A stretch of DNA of 64,000 bases from an uncultured Phycisphaerales bacterium (GTDB lineage: Bacteria > Planctomycetota > Phycisphaerae > Sedimentisphaerales > Anaerobacaceae), in contig CALEZT010000188.1 in assembly GCA_937927975.1 (NCBI GenBank), forward strand, positions 57,344 to 121,343, in the 5' to 3' direction. The notes below the pieces were generated by a model. The model saw only the letters and a list, made by a program, of their open reading frames with translations, was not told the origin of the DNA and made no database searches. This document shows, piece after piece, positions 8,348 to 17,137 of this stretch. The position numbers were made by a program, and so were the translations under genes. The number at the start of each line of letters is the position of its first letter. The stretch's first letter is position 1.

Positions 8348-11182
8348 TTACTTGCCGCCTTTTGTCGGAGAACTCTCCGGGAGAGGCGACCGCAAAAGCA
8401 CGCGGATCTCCGGACGGCGGAGCGATTCGTCCAGTTCCTTCAACTGCTTCTCGATCTCCGCCAGCGTGGCTGCGTAGTACAACTCCGTGTGGAAGAAGAA
8501 CATCGCGGTATCGGCGTCCACCACATGGATCTGCCCTTTCTTGAGCTCGGGCATGAGCAGCACCTTGCCGACGCTGAAATTCCTCAGACGCATTTCCTCG
8601 ATGCCGCCATTGAGAACCGCGATCCTCTTGAGCACCAGCGCCCGACGCAAGCGGACGAGGTCCGAGTCGTTCTGAATAAGGATCGTATGGCGCTGTTGGC
8701 CGTTCGGCAAAGGCTGGTTCAACTCCCAGAGCAGCTTGGTCCAGACCTCGCGGTTCGGACAGTCCACCATGCGGACTTCCGGAATCGGTTCGCTGCCCAT
8801 GTGGCCCGCCGCCAGGGAGTCGCGGTCATAGCTGTACGTGATCGCCAGAGCCCGATCGCCGAAGTCCGTCACACCGTTTTCCGTGTGGTCCGCGAGAAGT
8901 GATTCGAGGAACTTGACGCTATAGCCGCCGACCTGCTGGCTCTCAAAGTAGATGATGTGGGGTCTACCGATCTTGCTTGCGACGTCGAGTCGCTTGATGA
9001 CCTCGTAGATCATGCGGGACACCAGGATCGGCTCGCCCGGCACGTTGTCGCGAACGAAGGAACGGAACGGTTCGACCTCGCCCAGGCGGAAGTTCCTCTG
9101 GGCCACATGCCGGGCCAACGACCGGTAGATCGCGATGCGCCGGTTCTCCAGAAGGAACGTCAGATCGAACACGTCTTCGCTGCGAATCCGATAAGAGTCT
9201 CGGAAGAGAGCGTTGCCAAAACTGTCGAACAAATCTTCATCTTTCGGCAGCGCTCGCAGGACCTCTCGTCTTTCGGGAAGGACATGCGGCGTCAGAACGA
9301 TGATTACCTCGCGTTTCAGTCGCTGCACTCGCTCGGCGCGGAACAGCATGCCGACCACCGGGATGTCGCCCAGCAGGGGCACCTTGTCACGAACCGTGGT
9401 GTTCTCCCGTGCGACGAGACCTCCGATAATCAGCGGCGTGTTGTTGGGAATGCGGCCGTAAGTCTGCACCCGTCGCGTGGAGATGGTGGGAGCGGAGGCC
9501 AGCACGACGTCGCCATTGGCCGACCTCAACTCGAGGTCCTTGCCGACGACTCGCGCCGAGACAATGGTATCGATGAGCATGCTGACTTCCGCCCCCGATT
9601 CGGCGATTCGGGGTCGGATATTCAGCAGAATCCCGGTGGGAAGGTACTCGAACGCGAAGGCAACTTTGTTGGAGTAAGTGGCCTGCCCTTCAAAACTGCT
9701 GGCGATCGGAATGTCCTCTCCGACGCGGATCGTCGACTGTCGATTGTCCAGCGTCAGAACACTGGGACGGGAGAGGATCTCGGCCTTGCCGTTGCGGACC
9801 AAAGCGCGGATCGTCGCCGCCCAGTCCCAATTGAACTGCGATCCTTCGAAGATCTCGTTGAGCAGGGATGTGTCCGGCGTGGAGATACTGAGAGTGTCGG
9901 ACGGAGATCCGGCGTTGAAGGACCCGGCATTGACGAACAAGGGCGACTTGTGCAATTCCCACTCGACTCCCAGATCCTTGAGCCCCTCCTCGCTGATCTC
10001 CAGCACCATCGCTTCGATGAAGATCTGCCGAGCCGGACGATCGATGTAAGCGTCGAGAATCCGACGGACTTCGCTGAATTGCTCGGGATACGCCGGATGA
10101 AACAGGACCATGATCTGCGTCATGGGCGAGGCGATGGCGTTGTCCATCAGTTCCGAAGCGCCGCCGGGCGCCATGGAGAGCTTGCCCTTGCTGCTGACTT
10201 CCTTGGAACCGACCAGACCGGTGTATTCCTTTTTCGGGTCTTCGATGTTCACCACGTACGGAAGTTTGGCGAAATCGATCTTCGGCGGCACTTCCGCCGG
10301 CGTGTTCAGAGTGGCCACGCCAAAGCCTTTGAGCATGTTGATCGCGCCGGCCGCGTCAATGTAGCTCAGTTGAATGAGCCGGGTTTCGAGGTCCCGGACG
10401 GTCAACTCCGCGCGTGTTTCATTGAGCGACGTGATGATCTGGGCGACCTTCGGCTCGACCTGCGCCAGATCCGGATTGGCGGACAGGGCCCCGTTCTCTC
10501 CCACGATCACTCCCATCGCCCAGAATTGGGGCGGTTGCGAGACGAAACAGCAATATCCGAACCGCAGAACCTGCGTGCCATTCTCGCCGGACCGCACGAG
10601 AGCCGTGTCGCCCAGAAGGCCGGTCGGAGTGACCGGCAGCGCATCGGCAATCGCAGAGGGAGCCGCCCCATATCCGAGCGAGGACTGAAATCCAAGAACC
10701 ACCTGCGCAACAACTTCGTTCAGTTCAATCCGACTGAGCTTGGGCAGGACCACCGTCTTGGTTGACTCGGGCGGAACGATCCCCCGCGTCGTCATGCCGA
10801 CGGCTTCCGCAATGCCGACGCTCGGAGGGATCGCGTCCTGAGGCGCAGGGTCGCTCTGATTCGGTTCGTTCTTCTCGGTTTCGTTGCCCCCCGGTATCGC
10901 CGGGGTGGCGGGGAGTTCCAGGGCGTCCACCGCAGCGGCCAATTCCTTCATCCTGGCAACATCGTTGGGCTCGACGATGACGCCCTGGCTGACCTTGGGC
11001 TGTTCGAGCACCACCGCACTCTCGCTTTCGGTCTGCGACGTACAGCCGGTCAACAGAACCAGACCCGCCCAGAGATACAGCGCAATCCCCCGGAGACCGC
11101 CCAGGAGAAAACTGCCACGATTCCAAGGATATACGCATGCGCCCAAGGTGTGCGGAACCTCTATCAACATGTGCGTCTCCAT
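8348..11182 (-). CDS. Secretin-family outer-membrane lipoprotein with long C-terminal extension
   Basis: A 944-residue protein. A signal peptide ends in lipobox LLTGC (Cys about residue 47), so it is probably lipid-anchored. An N-terminal region of roughly 250 residues shows no clear family; secretin N-type modules follow, then the secretin beta domain (about residues 460-635) with ILSRPSVLTLDNRQSTIRVG, FEYLPTGILLNIRPRI, IIGGLVARENTTVRDKVPLLGDIP and REVIIVLTPHVLPE. Ordinary secretins end soon after this; here about 300 residues continue, containing IIYFESQQVGGYSV and TILIQNDSDLVRLRR. Start ATG 11182 has AAGGA five bases upstream; earlier in-frame ATGs lack this. No inner-membrane secretion genes adjoin it, so it is an orphan secretin, separate from the one at 44889-46613. 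Confidence 0.82.
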   Translation of the reverse strand: METHMLIEVPHTLGACVYPWNRGSFLLGGLRGIALYLWAGLVLLTGCTSQTESESAVVLEQPKVSQGVIVEPNDVARMKELAAAVDALELPATPAIPGGNETEKNEPNQSDPAPQDAIPPSVGIAEAVGMTTRGIVPPESTKTVVLPKLSRIELNEVVAQVVLGFQSSLGYGAAPSAIADALPVTPTGLLGDTALVRSGENGTQVLRFGYCCFVSQPPQFWAMGVIVGENGALSANPDLAQVEPKVAQIITSLNETRAELTVRDLETRLIQLSYIDAAGAINMLKGFGVATLNTPAEVPPKIDFAKLPYVVNIEDPKKEYTGLVGSKEVSSKGKLSMAPGGASELMDNAIASPMTQIMVLFHPAYPEQFSEVRRILDAYIDRPARQIFIEAMVLEISEEGLKDLGVEWELHKSPLFVNAGSFNAGSPSDTLSISTPDTSLLNEIFEGSQFNWDWAATIRALVRNGKAEILSRPSVLTLDNRQSTIRVGEDIPIASSFEGQATYSNKVAFAFEYLPTGILLNIRPRIAESGAEVSMLIDTIVSARVVGKDLELRSANGDVVLASAPTISTRRVQTYGRIPNNTPLIIGGLVARENTTVRDKVPLLGDIPVVGMLFRAERVQRLKREVIIVLTPHVLPERREVLRALPKDEDLFDSFGNALFRDSYRIRSEDVFDLTFLLENRRIAIYRSLARHVAQRNFRLGEVEPFRSFVRDNVPGEPILVSRMIYEVIKRLDVASKIGRPHIIYFESQQVGGYSVKFLESLLADHTENGVTDFGDRALAITYSYDRDSLAAGHMGSEPIPEVRMVDCPNREVWTKLLWELNQPLPNGQQRHTILIQNDSDLVRLRRALVLKRIAVLNGGIEEMRLRNFSVGKVLLMPELKKGQIHVVDADTAMFFFHTELYYAATLAEIEKQLKELDESLRRPEIRVLLRSPLPESSPTKGGK

Positions 11183-11353
11183 GTGCTTCCTTGATGTGTC
11201 ATCGCGAAGCGTTCTCAGTTTCCTCAATCACAACAGAGCCACCAATGGCGTTCTTTCGACTGCCGGCCGCTTGAATGCGGGCGTCCAGCTACCGGTCGGG
11301 ACGTAACGACAGCAATCGGGACTGCACCGTCTATACCGACGAACGTCACGGGC

Positions 11354-11383
11354 ATTCTATTGCTGAAACCCATATCCCAGCAA
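11354..11383 (-). promoter_or_regulatory. Candidate promoter for the orphan secretin, in an otherwise empty gap
   Basis: On the minus strand TTGCTG (11383-11378) and TAGAAT (11359-11354) are separated by 18 bases, a fair match to a housekeeping promoter. The spacer ends CAGCAA, making TTGCTG...CAGCAA an inverted repeat that could be an operator. The gap from 11183 to 11510 otherwise shows no gene or RNA that I can recognise. Confidence 0.3.
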
Positions 11384-11510
11384 GAGAGAAGTATATCCCA
11401 GCGGGCAGGACCACGCAACCGTATGCGTCAGGCCTCTCCGGAGGGCACTCCCGAATACGCCGCGGCCAAACTCCTGCAACAACGCCTCTCGGGACGCCCG
11501 CCACGGGGGA

Positions 11511-13730
11511 TCAGGGCTCATCGAGGCAGCCCTTCAGATCCGGAGCTGAAAAGGCGATGGCGATCAGCGCGTCTCCCGGCTCGATTCGGAATTCTCCGTC
11601 ATCCATCCCCAGGCTTCCCTTTCGGGGATTCATGATGACCTGGTCCTTCCTGCGGATACCCAACAGAATGACGGGATTCGTGCGATCCCTTCTGGCGTAC
11701 AGAATCTGCCCACACTCCGCAAAGGTCTTGCCGATGAACGTCTCCGGATAGGACTCCTGGGGGATGATGTAGATCTCGTTGCCCTCGAACGAATACGTGA
11801 GCAGGTCCTTGTACACCACCGAGAGCTGCTTGTTCACGGCACAGTGCGCCAGGATTCCCACGCCGATTTCCGCCGTGCAGATCGTCTCGTCGGCCCCGGC
11901 GTCCTTGAGATGCTGGCTGTTGTCGGAATTCACGACCTCCGCGATGATGTGGGGTCTCCTCTTCTTGCACTCGCTGAGCAACGCCAGGATGATCATGGCG
12001 GACTTGGCGTCCGGGTCGGGGCTCTCATCGTCGGACAGCACGATGATCGTATCGGCCAGACTGACCCGGGCGCTCTTGAGGGTGCCGTGCCGGATGGGGT
12101 CCTCGTTAATGCAGTACACTCTGTGAAACGCCGGCAGCCTCTGCAACCCTTTTTCGTCCAACAGCTTCTTGGTGACGATGACGATATCGGTGTTCGGCTT
12201 GCCCTCGGGGTGCCTCAGCTCCGTGACCACCCTCTTTCCACGTTCATTCCAGTTGCAGATGACAATATGGTCCACGACATCTTTCGGCATTCTATTCTCC
12301 TCCCGTTGCAGGAAGGCGGCCGCAAACCGTCCGGCTACGGCGCCAAAGAAGAACACGCTCAAAACGAAAATGAGAACGGAGATCACTCGTCCGGGCCAGG
12401 TGATCGGATAGCGATCCTCAAACCCGCTGAACAGATAGACGGTGATCGACCAGAACGATTCCGGAATGCTCTCGAACGACCGGTTGTTGTATCGCTCGCA
12501 GAAGAACATGGCAAGCGTTCCAATCACATAAAGACAGACGAAGACCCCCACGAGCCGGACATGGACGTGTTTCTGGGTGAACCGCCTGATGGCGGATCGA
12601 TAGCGTATGACATAAACGAGCAACACGACACAGCCGGACGCCCAGAGAATCGCCGGCAGATAGTCCTTCAACGTTCTCTTGAGAAGACCCTTTTCGAGAA
12701 AATAGGCCGCCGATTCCGGATGAATGGGGATGATCGGAGCCATTCGATGGTCCAGTATCCCGTAGAGGGCTTCATTCAGCGAAAACCGATACCCGCTGAG
12801 ATCGGCGCCCTCGACGCCGTGTTCGAATCGCACGGTCTTCTCCCGCTCGAAAACCAGCCTGGTGAGGGTCTTGACGAAATCCGGCGGGAGCTTTCGGCCC
12901 TGCGTCTTGGTTTCTTCGAGGTACCTGCGCGCGATCAAAATGGCGCGCACGCCCACAGTCTTGACCACCTCTTCCTGCAGGCTGTACGTCTGCGCGGGAA
13001 TCTCGGTGTACACGAAGTAGGGGAACGCCCGCATGAGGCGATTCGCCAGCCCCTCGCCGATGGGAATGAACGTGACATGATCCTGGAGGGAAATGCCATC
13101 GATCTTCTCGGTCAGCAGAGGCGTCGGAATCCCCGCCGTGACGCAGGCCGCGTCCAGCGAATTGGACAGCAGCAGATTGCGAGCCTCGGAAAAACTGCAC
13201 CGGATATCCGTCAGATCCTCCGCTTCCCAGCCGTCCAGCGAAAAGACCACGGTCGCGCTGTTGCTGGTGTTCTCCGGCGGAGAACCCGTGCGAATCCTTC
13301 TGCCCTTCAACTGGTCAAGATGCTCGATTCCGCTCTTGCGGTTCGCGATGATTTGAACCATCTCGGTGTACAGGGAGGCGATCGCAAGGGCTTTGCTCGA
13401 GGGCAGGCTGAACATCTCCCGGCCCCGGCTGAAGTAATAGACCGCGTCGTTCTGCGCAAGTGCCAGGTCCACCTGCCCTTTGTCGATCAGACGCAGGTTC
13501 TCCAGGGCGCCGGAGGTCTGAACCACTTCGATGCGGACTTCGTTCGGGTAGGCGTCCTCGATGACTTTCTTGATCCCGCAGCCGATCGGATAATAGACGC
13601 CCGTCCTGCTGCCCGTGGCCAGACGCAACGTGATCGGCTCGGCGGCCATGCCGACAAAGGCATCCGCCAGCACAACAAGTGCCGTCACGGCCATTCGACA
13701 AGAGAACGTCCTGAGAATCCCTGGCTCCAA
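11511..13730 (-). CDS. TAXI periplasmic receptor - channel pore - RCK domain fusion
   Basis: About 739 residues from TTG 13730 (open frame extends to 13928). Order: signal peptide; TAXI-type TRAP solute-binding domain, about 30-340, with LRLATGSRTGVYYPIGCGI, LALAQNDAVYYF and GRRIRTGSPPE; membrane helix about 358-377; helix about 392-410; re-entrant pore loop about 424-444; helix about 447-467; cytoplasmic RCK domain from DHIVICNWNERGKRVV; final TrkA-C-like part with NPVILLGIRR. The pore loop reads SFWSITVYLFSGFEDRYPIT, aligning with the K+ channel pattern but with SGFED in place of VGYGD. The RCK nucleotide loop is NWNERG, not GxGxxG. Topology is self-consistent: binding domain outside, RCK inside. 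A ligand-gated ion channel is inferred; ion and ligand are unknown. The start is uncertain: ATG 13694 is the alternative. Confidence 0.8.
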   Translation of the reverse strand: MEPGILRTFSCRMAVTALVVLADAFVGMAAEPITLRLATGSRTGVYYPIGCGIKKVIEDAYPNEVRIEVVQTSGALENLRLIDKGQVDLALAQNDAVYYFSRGREMFSLPSSKALAIASLYTEMVQIIANRKSGIEHLDQLKGRRIRTGSPPENTSNSATVVFSLDGWEAEDLTDIRCSFSEARNLLLSNSLDAACVTAGIPTPLLTEKIDGISLQDHVTFIPIGEGLANRLMRAFPYFVYTEIPAQTYSLQEEVVKTVGVRAILIARRYLEETKTQGRKLPPDFVKTLTRLVFEREKTVRFEHGVEGADLSGYRFSLNEALYGILDHRMAPIIPIHPESAAYFLEKGLLKRTLKDYLPAILWASGCVVLLVYVIRYRSAIRRFTQKHVHVRLVGVFVCLYVIGTLAMFFCERYNNRSFESIPESFWSITVYLFSGFEDRYPITWPGRVISVLIFVLSVFFFGAVAGRFAAAFLQREENRMPKDVVDHIVICNWNERGKRVVTELRHPEGKPNTDIVIVTKKLLDEKGLQRLPAFHRVYCINEDPIRHGTLKSARVSLADTIIVLSDDESPDPDAKSAMIILALLSECKKRRPHIIAEVVNSDNSQHLKDAGADETICTAEIGVGILAHCAVNKQLSVVYKDLLTYSFEGNEIYIIPQESYPETFIGKTFAECGQILYARRDRTNPVILLGIRRKDQVIMNPRKGSLGMDDGEFRIEPGDALIAIAFSAPDLKGCLDEP

Positions 13731-13991
13731 CAGAGTGTGTATCCTTATAACTGTCTGCGGCAGCCCGTGTGCCTCACGCGTTAATCTCCTGTCGACCGGA
13801 TCACGAACATCCCCAGTCAACCAACCAACGATGCGTACCGCAGTATGGCCGCTGATCCTGCTCCTGTCAATCCCTGTAGCGCAAGCCAATCGAAAGGAAT
13901 CGATCCCGAAGCGCGGGCAGATTCCCACCGCTCTGCGCTTCTGCCGGGGTCTGCCGTCCTTCCGGTGCAGACTCCCTGGGGAGATTCGTCC

Positions 13992-15314
13992 TCACGAAGG
14001 ACTTGCGATGTCCACGTTGCCGGAGGCCGGGCCGGAAGCGGACAGACGCATCCTCGCCCGCGTGCCGATGTGGACTGTCACCTGACCGGCCATGCCCAGG
14101 ACGATGACTCCCACCGCGAACCAATAGGGCGCGTAGAGACCCACATGTTCGCACAGATACCCGCCGGCGGCCGAGCCGACGGTCAGGCCCAGAGAGATCA
14201 CGATCTCGTGAATGGCCATCCGTCCCGACCGCTTCGTGCTGCCTGAGGCGCCGTAATAGAGGTGGGAGCAGTAGGCGAAGCCGTACGCGACACCCAGCAG
14301 AATCGATGAGGTGAACAGAACACTCAAGTGTCGGCCGTAGATCGTCATCAGGAGGGTCACAAGCAGGACACCCTGGCCGACCACCAGCAGGCTCGGCTTG
14401 AAATGCCACCGGGCCCAGCCCCCCGCCGCCACCAAGGCCAGAAAGTTGCACAAGGCATAGATCGTCAGATACAAGCCGAACTGAGACTCCGTGTACCCCA
14501 GGCCTCGGAAAATCAAGGCGAACTGCGACCGGATCACGGCATAGGATGCGCACACGCAGAACAGGGCGATGCGTGAGATCCATCGACAGTCCGCCAACAG
14601 CCTGGGATCGTATAGCGTTTCCTTCACGCCCACTGCGGGCGACGCCCCCGGGGTCTTGAGAATCGAACCATCCCGCCCGAAGGCGAGGATCACGAGCGAC
14701 AGGGCCACCGCAACCACCGCCCCCGCCAGCGGCAACACCGGATTGACCTCGAAGAGCCAGCCGCCGATAACCGGACCGATCATGCCTCCGCTGGACCAGG
14801 CCCCGTTGTACCAGCCGAACCGTCGATTCAGTTGCACCCCCTCATAGTCCGAGGATACCCAGCTCATCAGAAACGGCCAATAGCAGGCCATCGTCGCCCC
14901 GCTGGCGGCGCCGGCTGCAATGAGGGTCCAAATGAAAACCCAACTGTCCACCCCGGCGTGGCGCTGCGCCCAAAGGACGACCAGGCTCATCGTCCCAGTT
15001 GCGCAAAACGCCACGAAGCCGGCCGAGAGCGTGGCCCGTTTGACGTGAAGATGAGCAAGATGCGAACCCGTGACCAGCAGCGCGATCATGTAGGCGAGGT
15101 TGTTGATCGCAGGCGCATAGCCCACGTGGGCGTGGGTGCCGCCGATGGCGCAGAGGATGAACGGCATGGCCGCCCAGGCCATGCTCAGGCAGACAGCCAT
15201 CAGAAACGCCGCACCGTACTGCGGCCAGGCGTCCCACCTGCCCGGCCGGAGCAATACCGCCTGAGGCCCCCCCTCGGGGTCTTCAAGCGGCATTCCGTTG
15301 CGTTCTTGCGACAT
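13992..15314 (-). CDS. Major facilitator superfamily transporter
   Basis: A 440-residue inner-membrane protein with about twelve hydrophobic segments in two halves, split by a hydrophilic loop near residue 210-235 (RDGSILKTPGASPAVGVKET). Glycine-rich helix GASGATMACYWPFLMSWVS and FGWYNGAWSSGGMIGPVIGG near residues 130-180 resemble MFS helices 4-5. The second half ends with AGGYLCEHVGLYAPYWFAVG. GGAG lies ten bases before the ATG. Substrate unknown. It precedes the receptor-channel gene by about 260 bp on the same strand; co-regulation is possible but not shown. Confidence 0.85.
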   Translation of the reverse strand: MSQERNGMPLEDPEGGPQAVLLRPGRWDAWPQYGAAFLMAVCLSMAWAAMPFILCAIGGTHAHVGYAPAINNLAYMIALLVTGSHLAHLHVKRATLSAGFVAFCATGTMSLVVLWAQRHAGVDSWVFIWTLIAAGAASGATMACYWPFLMSWVSSDYEGVQLNRRFGWYNGAWSSGGMIGPVIGGWLFEVNPVLPLAGAVVAVALSLVILAFGRDGSILKTPGASPAVGVKETLYDPRLLADCRWISRIALFCVCASYAVIRSQFALIFRGLGYTESQFGLYLTIYALCNFLALVAAGGWARWHFKPSLLVVGQGVLLVTLLMTIYGRHLSVLFTSSILLGVAYGFAYCSHLYYGASGSTKRSGRMAIHEIVISLGLTVGSAAGGYLCEHVGLYAPYWFAVGVIVLGMAGQVTVHIGTRARMRLSASGPASGNVDIASPS

Positions 15315-15550
15315 CCTGGCATTGCTCCAAAAGGATGAATTCTACCATCCTTGCGGCAATCCGCAAGAGGTGCAACATCCGGATGAACGCACGACCACAG
15401 TCCTGCTGGACCGACTGCATCACCACCATGTTCTCGGATTCACCCGCGCGAACCGCCGCTTCCGCAGGTCGGTGAAAAGAGCGAGTCCGTTCCAACAAGA
15501 CATCGGGCAACCGACCGAAGAACCCCCGTACCGGTCCGGGCGGCGCGTCG

Positions 15551-17137
15551 CTAATCCCGCAGCACCCGGCCTGGGACGCCCGCGCCCCCTGGGGCGGGCT
15601 TGACCACGGGAGTGGGACCGGTCGTCGGCAGGCCGAGCGAAACGTCGCTGGGTCTGCGGAAGACACGAGCGAGCCGCTGGCCCGTGACGCGAGGCGGTTC
15701 GACGACCAGCTCGGCGGTGTTGTAATTCTGGAGGCACGAATCGTAGAATATCGGATCTTTCTGGGGCAGCACGATCGGCCGATGGGTCCTGCCCTCCGCG
15801 TCGACATAGCAGATGAACAGCCGCGTGAAGAAGCCGTTCTGCGCCTTGCTGCTGTAGACGAGCCACCGGCTGTTGCTCGACCAGGTCTGCCAGGATTCGC
15901 TCCTGCTGCTGTTGAACTCCAGACGTCGGTAAGGGAACGGGGCCGAGGCCGACGCCTGGAGGTCCATAAGAAAAATGTCGCTGCTTTCCTGCCAGGTCGG
16001 GAAGTAGCCGTAGTCGCACATGCAGAACGAGAGCCATCTGCCGTCGGGACTGCACCGCAGCATGGCGATGCTCTTGCCCGTATCCTTGGACGAAAGGACG
16101 GTCTGGGGTTCGCCCCAGGCGTCGGCGTTGGGATCATAGGCGATCCGCATCAGGTCGTAGCGGACCTGGTCGTACTGAACCGGAGGATACTCCGCGTCGT
16201 CGGTCCACAGCTTGGGGGCGCTGCAATAGTAGAGGTGGCGGCCGTCGCCGGACCAGGCAGGCCAGTTCTCCAGCCGCTCCTTCTGGGCGAGTTGGGGCAC
16301 GGTGACGATCGACCGCGTATCGGCCTTGTAGAAGGCCAGGAGGGAATCGAGGTCGATGGTGTCGCGGGCCTCATTACGGCTGGCGTGATAGAACATCGGC
16401 AGGTTGTTGATCGAGAAAGCCGCCAACCGGCCGCTGGGATGCCAGGAGGTGTAGCCGAGCTTCTTGTCGATGCGGTGCACGGAATCGCCTTCGACAAGGA
16501 GGGTCGCCACGCCGTACTGCGGAGAACGAAGGCCGATCAGCATCCGGTCGGTGCGGTTCTGCGCGAAGGAATGACAGTTCAGGCAGGCCCTTCCGCAATC
16601 GGTGCAGCTCAAAACCTCCGATTCCTTGAAGCCCGTCAGATCGCGGCAGTAGATCCCGATAGGGGTCCTCACGTGCATGTGCCCCATGTGCATCTTGCGA
16701 TACACGAGGTAGCGGTCGATATCCTCGCTCGCAATCCGGCAGGTCACCGGGCTGGGCCGGACCCACTGGCCCGATGCGTCTTTGATGAAGATCTCGATGC
16801 AAAGGTCGCCTCCCCGGTTTCCAGCCAGAAGGTCGCGCCAGGGGCCTTTCGGAATCAGGACGACGGGACCTCGGCCTGAAACCTCGATGGGGTCGCCCTG
16901 CCTGGAGGAGATTCGGGCCGCATAGGCGGTCCCCTGCTCGCGGATCTCGAAATTCAGCGGGGCAATGTTGGGCGGGATGACCGCGTCGTCACAGTCGGGG
17001 AAGATCCTCACGGGGCGATCCACCGTCACGAAGCGATCGACGCGTTCGGTCCTCCCGGACGCCCATGCGATCACCCCCCCGATGGCCAAGAGCAACACCA
17101 CCGGGAGCAGAAACTTGATGATCCTCCGTCTGGGCAT
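15551..17137 (-). CDS. Membrane-anchored PD40/TolB-like beta-propeller with CXXCH haem motif
   Basis: A 528-residue protein with one N-terminal anchor (about 7-27) and an exported body. Residues 178-189 hold CTDCGRACLNCHSF; the final CLNCH is a classical c-type haem attachment motif and the preceding CXXC could bind a metal. An unusual HMGHMH stands at 150-155. The C-terminal half has propeller-like repeats: TSWHPSGRLAAFSIN, NWPAWSGDGRHLYYCSA, RCSPDGRWLSFCM and TWSSNSRWLVYSS, as in PD40/TolB-type blades. Bacteroidetes proteins of similar layout have been called cytochrome c biogenesis-like (recalled, not searched). Its ATG shares one base with the upstream gene's stop (TAATG), indicating coupling to the membrane-TPR partner. 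Confidence 0.7.
   Translation of the reverse strand: MPRRRIIKFLLPVVLLLAIGGVIAWASGRTERVDRFVTVDRPVRIFPDCDDAVIPPNIAPLNFEIREQGTAYAARISSRQGDPIEVSGRGPVVLIPKGPWRDLLAGNRGGDLCIEIFIKDASGQWVRPSPVTCRIASEDIDRYLVYRKMHMGHMHVRTPIGIYCRDLTGFKESEVLSCTDCGRACLNCHSFAQNRTDRMLIGLRSPQYGVATLLVEGDSVHRIDKKLGYTSWHPSGRLAAFSINNLPMFYHASRNEARDTIDLDSLLAFYKADTRSIVTVPQLAQKERLENWPAWSGDGRHLYYCSAPKLWTDDAEYPPVQYDQVRYDLMRIAYDPNADAWGEPQTVLSSKDTGKSIAMLRCSPDGRWLSFCMCDYGYFPTWQESSDIFLMDLQASASAPFPYRRLEFNSSRSESWQTWSSNSRWLVYSSKAQNGFFTRLFICYVDAEGRTHRPIVLPQKDPIFYDSCLQNYNTAELVVEPPRVTGQRLARVFRRPSDVSLGLPTTGPTPVVKPAPGGAGVPGRVLRD

Noticed and set aside
11511..13928. Upstream extension of the receptor-channel gene to 13928
   Set aside because: The first 66 residues lack any domain and would put the signal peptide in the middle; TTG 13730 or ATG 13694 gives a sensible leader.
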